A DNA stretch of 12,130 bases from an uncultured Terrimonas sp. (GTDB lineage: Bacteria; Bacteroidota; Bacteroidia; Chitinophagales; Chitinophagaceae): assembly GCA_946886925.1 (NCBI GenBank), contig CAMPJQ010000028.1, positions 1-12,130 of the forward strand, given 5' to 3'. This document shows, piece by piece, positions 7,865-12,130 of this stretch (its first letter is position 1; every line of letters begins with the position of its first letter). A model generated the notes under the pieces. It was not told the origin of the DNA. It saw only the letters and a program-made list of their open reading frames with translations, and searched no databases. The translations under genes were made by a program, and so were the position numbers.

Positions 7865-7899
7865 GCTGCAGGTTACAAGTTACAGGTTGCAGGGTAAAA
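7865..7899. repeat. Heptad repeat tract C (GTTACAG type)
   Basis: Five consecutive 7-nt units: GCTGCAG 7865, GTTACAA 7872, GTTACAG 7879, GTTGCAG 7886, GGTAAAA 7893. It has the same period as tracts A, B, D, E and F but a different word. It lies in the middle of the 216-bp gap between the TIM barrel gene and the oxidoreductase gene. Confidence 0.65.
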
Positions 7900-7933
7900 C
7901 ATTTTTAATATCGCGGCCCTGCTCTATACCTTT

Positions 7934-7998
7934 ACCTTACACCTTATCCCCTTCCTTACCACTTACTACTTACCGCTTATTACGTACCACTTCTACTC
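7934..7998. repeat. Heptad repeat tract D (TACCACT type)
   Basis: In 7-nt register from 7957: TACCACT 7957, TACTACT 7964, TACCGCT 7971, TATTACG 7978, TACCACT 7985, TCTACTC 7992. A more degenerate pyrimidine-rich stretch continues left to about 7934. The last unit includes the TIM barrel gene's stop codon (7993-7995). The word matches tract A in a different register. Confidence 0.75.
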
Positions 7999-9021
7999 CG
8001 TCCACCCATGCTGATCCCTCACTTTTATCATGGCGGAAAGAATATCATTCCAGGTTTGCTGCTTGTGCATTACTTCATTAGGAAACATGCAACCATCCCA
8101 GCAAATATGATTGAACGCTTTTGTAAGGTTGCCTTTTTCATCACGCAGCCAGTAGCCTGCATCGTGAGCGATATCTAACTTTCCATTGGGATCTGTTGCG
8201 AGGCAATGCCGCCCGGTTTTGTCGTGCGACCCTGTGCCATGAACTGTTCCGTCGTTCTGCGCCACATGAAAATCAATCGTCCACGGACGAAGCGCTGCTG
8301 TTAATTTTTTCAACCCTTCTTCCAGTGTAGCACGATCGCTCCATTGAAAATCAGCAGGCAGTATTCTGTCTTCAGGTGCATTATAACCTAAGAGGTATAA
8401 AAAAGTGTGCGACATGTCGGCCTGGAAACCAATATTGGGGCGGTCTACTGCTTCCAGCGTATCAACCATTGCCCTCCAGCTATGCATACCTGCCCAACAG
8501 ATTTCACCTTCTGCGGCAAGTTTCTCACCATAGTCTGCCGCTACATCACAGGCTGCACGAAATGTTTCTGCAATCAATTTTGTACTGTTCACAGGATCTT
8601 TATACCATTGGTCCGGGCTGCTTGCAGAGTCAATGCGTATAACCCCGTACCGGCGAATGCCTATATCATTTAATTTTTGTGCAAATACGCAGCTTTTGCG
8701 CACCTGCTCCACAAAAAACTTACGATCATCAGCACTACCTAATATAGGACCACCCCATATAGGCGCTACAAGACTGCCAATACTGAGGTTATGGCTGCTC
8801 ACTTTATCCGCCAGTTTTTTGGGACCATCGGCGTCGTCCAGATCAATAGACGGGTCAAACAATCCCACATCCACTCCATCGAATTTTACACCATCCACTT
8901 CAGCGGCAGCAGTATATTCAAGCATGGTATCAATCAGCAACGGTGGTTCTGAATCAGGGCCTTTGCCAACAACACCTGGCCATGTGGCATTGTGCAATTT
9001 TGGATAGTTGTTCTTCTCCAT
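7993..9021 (-). CDS. Sugar phosphate isomerase/epimerase family protein (xylose isomerase-like TIM barrel)
   Basis: The product is 342 residues with no signal peptide, so cytoplasmic. It resembles the AP-endonuclease-2 / xylose isomerase-like TIM barrel family, whose members isomerise, epimerise, dehydrate or cleave sugars and inositols using a divalent metal. Likely metal and catalytic residues are the acidic pair in AEGEICW (Glu171, Glu173), Asp202 and His205 in GFQADMSHT, and His252 in [14 protein letters not shown]. The C-terminal [11 protein letters not shown] may close the active site. Some proteins of this fold act on 3-keto sugars made by a Gfo/Idh partner, and the two genes are adjacent here. 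The exact reaction is not readable from sequence. Gaps on both sides (216 and 174 bp) contain heptad repeats. Confidence 0.85.
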   Translation of the reverse strand: MEKNNYPKLHNATWPGVVGKGPDSEPPLLIDTMLEYTAAAEVDGVKFDGVDVGLFDPSIDLDDADGPKKLADKVSSHNLSIGSLVAPIWGGPILGSADDRKFFVEQVRKSCVFAQKLNDIGIRRYGVIRIDSASSPDQWYKDPVNSTKLIAETFRAACDVAADYGEKLAAEGEICWAGMHSWRAMVDTLEAVDRPNIGFQADMSHTFLYLLGYNAPEDRILPADFQWSDRATLEEGLKKLTAALRPWTIDFHVAQNDGTVHGTGSHDKTGRHCLATDPNGKLDIAHDAGYWLRDEKGNLTKAFNHICWDGCMFPNEVMHKQQTWNDILSAMIKVRDQHGWTE

Positions 9022-9029
9022 ATCTTCTC

Positions 9030-9058
9030 GATTTATGATTTATTGATTTGTGATTTTT
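9030..9058. repeat. Heptad repeat tract F (GATTTAT type)
   Basis: GATTTAT at 9030 and 9037, then one extra T, then GATTTGT at 9045 and GATTTTT at 9052. The tract begins 9 nt upstream of the TIM barrel gene's ATG on the minus strand, where it reads as repeated AAATCA-like words. It is AT-rich and short, so a chance origin is more likely than for the other tracts. Confidence 0.5.
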
Positions 9059-9104
9059 ATTCCTAACACTGCCGTAAGTTAGCTATAATATGCCGGATCA
9101 TTTT

Positions 9105-9174
9105 GTGAGTAGTGGGATAGTGAATAGTCAATAGTGAAGGTTTCACCTCTCACTTTTCACTTCTCAGGTCGTGA
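9105..9174. repeat. Heptad repeat tract E with internal strand switch (fold-back)
   Basis: Ten units in unbroken 7-nt register. The left half has purine-rich words: AGTGAAT 9119, AGTCAAT 9126, AGTGAAG 9133. From 9140 the words become their approximate reverse complements: GTTTCAC 9140, CTCTCAC 9147, TTTTCAC 9154, TTCTCAG 9161. The two halves can pair imperfectly as a hairpin centred near 9140. It lies in the 174-bp gap between the cupin and TIM barrel genes. Confidence 0.75.
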
Positions 9175-9195
9175 AACGGAATTGCTCAATTCACT

Positions 9196-10416
9196 TTAAC
9201 CCCCAACTACCAGCTCGGGGTTGCCCGGTCCAAAGTGTTTTAATATTACAATAGGATCGGTTGCGGAGGGGTTTACAATGGTAACGCCTTCCTGTGCTGC
9301 TTTTTCACTCACAAAAAATTCGTCATTGGTTAATTGTCCGTAACGGATCAAAGCCGGTGTTTCTATATCCCAAACACCAAATTTGCCATGACCTTGCATT
9401 ACAATGATCCCATAGGCGCCGCCATCCTTTACCGTTACCGTTGCACCCGGAAGAACCGTAAGTTCTTTTGCGCTAAAAGCATCCGATTTGTAACAGATCC
9501 AGTTCTCTACGTAACCCTGCGCTTTCATTTCATCCAATGATTTCACGGGTTTGGGCGCCATAAAGCGGTTTGCCATTGTATTAGGGTCAACATTCAGTTC
9601 CCAGTCCAACACATCAATCAATGCATCAAAATCACCAATATTTTCTTTAGGCGTTCCATTCCATAATAGTTCTTCCGGAATAATAGCTTCATTCACCAGC
9701 GACTGGTACATAGCAAATACATCGGAAGCCTTCTGTGGTTCATACGTACACATACTGCCCGGTGCATGCAGCAGTCCCGGCGGCACATCCCACCCGGTGC
9801 CGGGTTCAAGGCGGTATGCCTGTGAATAATTAGTAATCTTATTATCTCCTTTCGTAAAATTGACAAGGCATTCACGGATCTGTTCTTTGGTAGTGCCGGG
9901 TGCTATACCAATGAATGTGTAAGGATAATCACCTCCATGATTATTCAGTTGCGGAGGAAAATAATACGCTTCGGGTTTACCTTTCTGTCCTATCAATGCA
10001 GCTTTTTCATCATTGTGATGCACATGGTGGGGGAGTGGTCCCATATTGTCGAAGAACTTTGAATACATGGGCCAGGATTCATATTCCTTCCACAGTCTTT
10101 CACCAATAAGGGCTCCTTTGAGCTCACTCACAGCATCCCTCAGTAATATCTGTACCGTTTTTGATCCGTCGTTAAATACAACAGGACTTAATCCTTCATT
10201 TTCTCCGGTAAGCGGCCCGTTTTTTGCCGGTGTGGTGGAAGAGAACCAGCGTTCGTCTATACCTCCGCGTTGTCCGCCCAGTACATAGTAATCATCGGGA
10301 TGTAACTTAATTCTTCTTCCCGGCACGCAAAACGACCTGGGCACCCAGGTTGGCGCCAAACGCAAGATGCCTTTTCCCTGGTCCAAAGCCTTCTGTGCTA
10401 CACTTAATTTTTCCAT
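9196..10416 (-). CDS. Cupin protein resembling class I mannose-6-phosphate isomerase
   Basis: The product is 406 residues and cytoplasmic. The core aligns by eye with ManA-type isomerases. PHHVHHNDEKA (129-139) corresponds to the SVQVHPDDEYA motif. GKPEAYYF (146-153) corresponds to GKTECWYI. WDVPPGLLHAPG (209-220) corresponds to the PAGTVHA motif. This gives a full cupin metal set: His131 (in place of the usual Gln), His133, Glu149 and His217. The C-terminal third (about 295-395) looks like a second, degenerate cupin. Such enzymes interconvert aldoses and ketoses, usually phosphorylated, with a zinc-like metal. It may act on an unphosphorylated sugar here, because no kinase is present. It lies 22 bp downstream of the DUF4432 gene, so the two are almost surely co-transcribed. 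Confidence 0.78.
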   Translation of the reverse strand: MEKLSVAQKALDQGKGILRLAPTWVPRSFCVPGRRIKLHPDDYYVLGGQRGGIDERWFSSTTPAKNGPLTGENEGLSPVVFNDGSKTVQILLRDAVSELKGALIGERLWKEYESWPMYSKFFDNMGPLPHHVHHNDEKAALIGQKGKPEAYYFPPQLNNHGGDYPYTFIGIAPGTTKEQIRECLVNFTKGDNKITNYSQAYRLEPGTGWDVPPGLLHAPGSMCTYEPQKASDVFAMYQSLVNEAIIPEELLWNGTPKENIGDFDALIDVLDWELNVDPNTMANRFMAPKPVKSLDEMKAQGYVENWICYKSDAFSAKELTVLPGATVTVKDGGAYGIIVMQGHGKFGVWDIETPALIRYGQLTNDEFFVSEKAAQEGVTIVNPSATDPIVILKHFGPGNPELVVGG

Positions 10417-10438
10417 TGTGTGAAATTGAAATTTGTTT

Positions 10439-11521
10439 TTAATCAGCTATGTTATGTGTTTTTAAAAAATTGCTAATGTGTTTTTCCTGGTGTAAAACTT
10501 CGAAGCGCAGATCATATTTCCGTGTTTCTCCGGGTGCAAGATGAATGAGTGTACCCTGTGCTCTTGCCTTTGCCTGTCCAATAGGAGGATGCGTTCCCGG
10601 TTCAAGCCCTGTAACATATTCGCCTTTGCCCCAATGCTGCCAGTTGGTTAACCAGGGCATTTGGTGTTTTGAAAATTGGATACTAACGGCAATGCCTAAT
10701 TGTTCATTGTATAAACCGCATACAGCCTGCCCGTTACTTTCTGCCGCCACATCAATAAAAGCGGCTTCTTCTCCGCCGCCACTGTGTTCATCCAAAGGCG
10801 CCATACAGGTACGGAAATCATTTCCCTCACTGAATATTCTGGGGTCGGCATCGCGGGCCTTCCACCGTCCTTGCCATATTAATTTTGAACCTTCATCTGA
10901 GAGCGGCCAACCCAAATTGCAATGATACAACAGCATGTGCGGTGCAGCAGTATTGCCCCTGTTGCTTACTTCATCGTGAATATTAATAAAAGCCTCACCA
11001 AGTTTGCCTGAAATTGTTCGCCTGAGTTCAAGTTGGGTACCTAATGCCTGGCTTTGTTTCATTATCCCGGTTATACTCATTTCCATTTTGCCCGCAACCG
11101 GGTCGGGTTGTATTACAGATTCAATGGCAGCCGGAATATTACTTATTGCCCCATGCAGCCCGCGTTCACCATATTCATCTGATTCGGGTCCGCCCACATG
11201 AGTTAACCCGCAGGTAGTAACCAATCCGCCACCAAATGTTTTAAGCCAGTCTGCTCCTTTATTTGAAAATGGTTGGGAAGCGCTGATGCCCGAATGACTA
11301 AGCCATGCCAGGCTATGCTGGTTATAGAATGCATCTGCAATATCCATGGCACGGTCAATAACCACTTTATAACGCAGTCCGGTTCCTGTGTTGATCCATG
11401 CAATACGGGTCCCCCGGGATAAGCCATTATCTAATACCGCCGTTTCAATACCGCCCAATTGTGTATATGTGGAAATTTTATGAGTCCAGGTGTGATGTGC
11501 CAAACCGTTATTTTTAAGCAA
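10439..11521 (-). CDS. DUF4432 / aldose 1-epimerase-like protein, non-ATG start
   Basis: The product is 360 residues with a galactose-mutarotase-like beta-sandwich signature, of the kind annotated DUF4432. Visible blocks are YKVVIDRAMDIADAFYNQHS (51-70), TFGGGLVTTCGLTHVGGPES (95-114), GLHGAISN (121-128; His123), HMLLYHCNLGWPLSDEG (195-211; His200) and GLEPGTHPP (305-313; Glu307). The two His and the Glu are placed as in mutarotase active sites, which interconvert sugar anomers. The start is unusual. The frame has no ATG before codon 59, and the codon just upstream of 11521 is TGA. I use TTG at 11521, which gives a normal N-terminus for the family. It is the first gene of the four-gene operon. 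Confidence 0.85.
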   Translation of the reverse strand: MLKNNGLAHHTWTHKISTYTQLGGIETAVLDNGLSRGTRIAWINTGTGLRYKVVIDRAMDIADAFYNQHSLAWLSHSGISASQPFSNKGADWLKTFGGGLVTTCGLTHVGGPESDEYGERGLHGAISNIPAAIESVIQPDPVAGKMEMSITGIMKQSQALGTQLELRRTISGKLGEAFINIHDEVSNRGNTAAPHMLLYHCNLGWPLSDEGSKLIWQGRWKARDADPRIFSEGNDFRTCMAPLDEHSGGGEEAAFIDVAAESNGQAVCGLYNEQLGIAVSIQFSKHQMPWLTNWQHWGKGEYVTGLEPGTHPPIGQAKARAQGTLIHLAPGETRKYDLRFEVLHQEKHISNFLKTHNIAD

Positions 11522-11627
11522 TCATTAATTGTAATTTGATCTTACCGAATCCCGTATTGGTTATACAGGAAGCTAATATTTTTTTGCAATTGAGGTTCTA
11601 ATGTAGGAAAATCCGCCGACAAAAAAA

Positions 11628-11887
11628 TCAGATCAGTGGAGTTAATGTTAACTTTTCATCCTGCTCTTTTATAGTAAAACCAGGGTAAAAAGCAAGTGTA
11701 TATTTTTTCCCGCAGGCAAATGTGCCTCCCGGCCTGTTTAACTCATACACAATGCGGGTTTGAAGTATAATCATCTGCCATCGTAATATGCAATTTTTGA
11801 GCATTGCCGCCTGTTATTTTAACTGCATCCTGTCCTGTGCCGTCCTGTGCCGGATACGCCCCACACGGCAATTATATATAGAGACAT
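11628..11887 (-). pseudogene. Remnant of an unrecognised gene with a 10-bp duplication and a second frameshift
   Basis: Read on the minus strand from ATG at 11887, the sequence encodes MSLYIIAVWGVSGTG, then loses frame at an exact 10-bp tandem repeat (GTCCTGTGCC at 11832-11841 and 11842-11851, plus strand). Removing one copy restores a protein-like continuation (QDAVKITGGNAQKLHITMA, then DDYT). A second +1 shift near 11765-11775 leads into TRIVYELNRPGGTF and a tail ending TLTPLI at a stop at 11628-11630. The repaired product would be about 84 residues, beta-rich. I cannot name the family. It is on the operon's strand, 106 bp upstream of the DUF4432 gene, so it may be a lost operon member or the 3' end of a longer gene. 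Confidence 0.5.
11832..11851. repeat. Exact 10-bp tandem duplication
   Basis: GTCCTGTGCC occurs twice without a gap. The length is not a multiple of three, so the duplication shifts frame in the minus-strand remnant that spans it. Removing one copy rejoins two protein-like frames. Confidence 0.85.
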
Positions 11888-11917
11888 TCACAACTGAAAA
11901 AGTATATAAGTAATTGT

Positions 11918-11949
11918 TTTGCGCTGTCTTTGTTTTTTTCTTAGCTTGT
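11918..11949 (+). promoter_or_regulatory. Candidate Bacteroidota promoter for the right-edge lipoprotein
   Basis: TTTG at 11918-11921 is followed after 20 nt by TAGCTTGT at 11942-11949. This fits the -33 TTTG / -7 TAnnTTTG layout of Bacteroidota sigma factors with two mismatches in the -7 box. It would give an A-rich leader of about 30 nt before the ATG at 11986. Confidence 0.35.
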
Positions 11950-11985
11950 TGCCGTATAAAAAATTTTATCTTAAAAAAAATAAAA

Positions 11986-12130
11986 ATGATAAGAAAAATT
12001 AGCTACTGCTTTGGGATAATGATTGCAGGTCTTATAATGAGTAGTTGTAACCCGGGTACAACCACTGAAAACGAACAAACAGATTCCGACACTGCTGCTG
12101 TTGCAACTGATGATGGATTTGAACAGATAT
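11986..12130 (+). CDS. Lipoprotein, N-terminal part (cut by right edge)
   Basis: The ATG at 11986 opens 48 codons to the window edge. A lipoprotein signal peptide is clear: MIRK, a hydrophobic core, then IMSSC with Cys21 as the lipidation site. A low-complexity Thr/Asp/Glu/Ala linker follows (about 22-43) and then DDGFEQI. The linker tethers a mature domain that is not in the window. An ending like 'dGFeqiF' is how many DUF1080 (3-keto-disaccharide hydrolase-type) lipoproteins begin, which would suit the neighbouring sugar operon. Seven residues cannot settle that. The A-rich leader is typical of the phylum. Confidence 0.75.
   Translation, partial: MIRKISYCFGIMIAGLIMSSCNPGTTTENEQTDSDTAAVATDDGFEQI

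Larger units (their letters stand above)
11522..11985. other. 464-bp region without an intact gene
   Basis: This gap separates the sugar operon from the divergent lipoprotein gene at the right edge. It holds the minus-strand gene remnant (11628-11887) and a candidate promoter for the lipoprotein (11918-11949). I found no clear TAnnTTTG promoter upstream of the DUF4432 gene in 11522-11627 and no RNA gene. Confidence 0.6.

Noticed and set aside
6584..9174. CRISPR array
   Set aside because: The repeats are contiguous degenerate heptamers without spacers, and no cas genes are present.
9030..10109. Plus-strand open frames across the cupin gene and its 3' gap
   Set aside because: They are antisense to a well-supported gene and lack any recognisable motif.

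Overview
The window looks like a Bacteroidota chromosome, most likely family Chitinophagaceae. Several things point there: lipoprotein signal peptides, A-rich leaders without Shine-Dalgarno sequences, a TAnnTTTG-type -7 element upstream of nhaA, an ExsA-like AraC regulator, a His-rich TPR lipoprotein family common in that group, and low-to-medium GC. The assignment is by inference from gene content only.

Left part (1-3529, mostly minus strand): the N-terminal half of an AraC-type regulator cut by the left edge; a small two-helix membrane protein (PLDc_N-like); a 72-residue KTSC-like protein; a 567-residue TPR lipoprotein; and an unrecognised 119-residue protein. Between the last two lies a 205-bp segment with overlapping short open frames on both strands that I cannot assign.

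Middle (3655-6487): an NhaA-type Na+/H+ antiporter on the minus strand diverges from a stand-alone TrpB2-type tryptophan synthase beta chain on the plus strand. trpB ends in a strong hairpin that can also terminate the operon converging on it.

Right part (6613-11521, minus strand): a four-gene sugar-metabolism operon, transcribed right to left. The order is DUF4432 (aldose-1-epimerase-like), a mannose-6-phosphate-isomerase-like cupin, a xylose-isomerase-like TIM barrel enzyme and a Gfo/Idh/MocA oxidoreductase. Together they could set the anomer, isomerise, and oxidise or reduce a free sugar or glycoside. The substrate cannot be told from sequence, and no transporter, kinase or hydrolase is present in full. 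Upstream of it lies the remnant of a broken minus-strand gene carrying an exact 10-bp tandem duplication, then a divergent lipoprotein gene cut by the right edge.

The most unusual feature is a set of six intergenic tracts with a strict 7-nt period and different heptamer words. All lie in or at the end of the sugar operon. Two of them supply the stop codons of the genes they abut, and one switches strand in the middle to make a fold-back.
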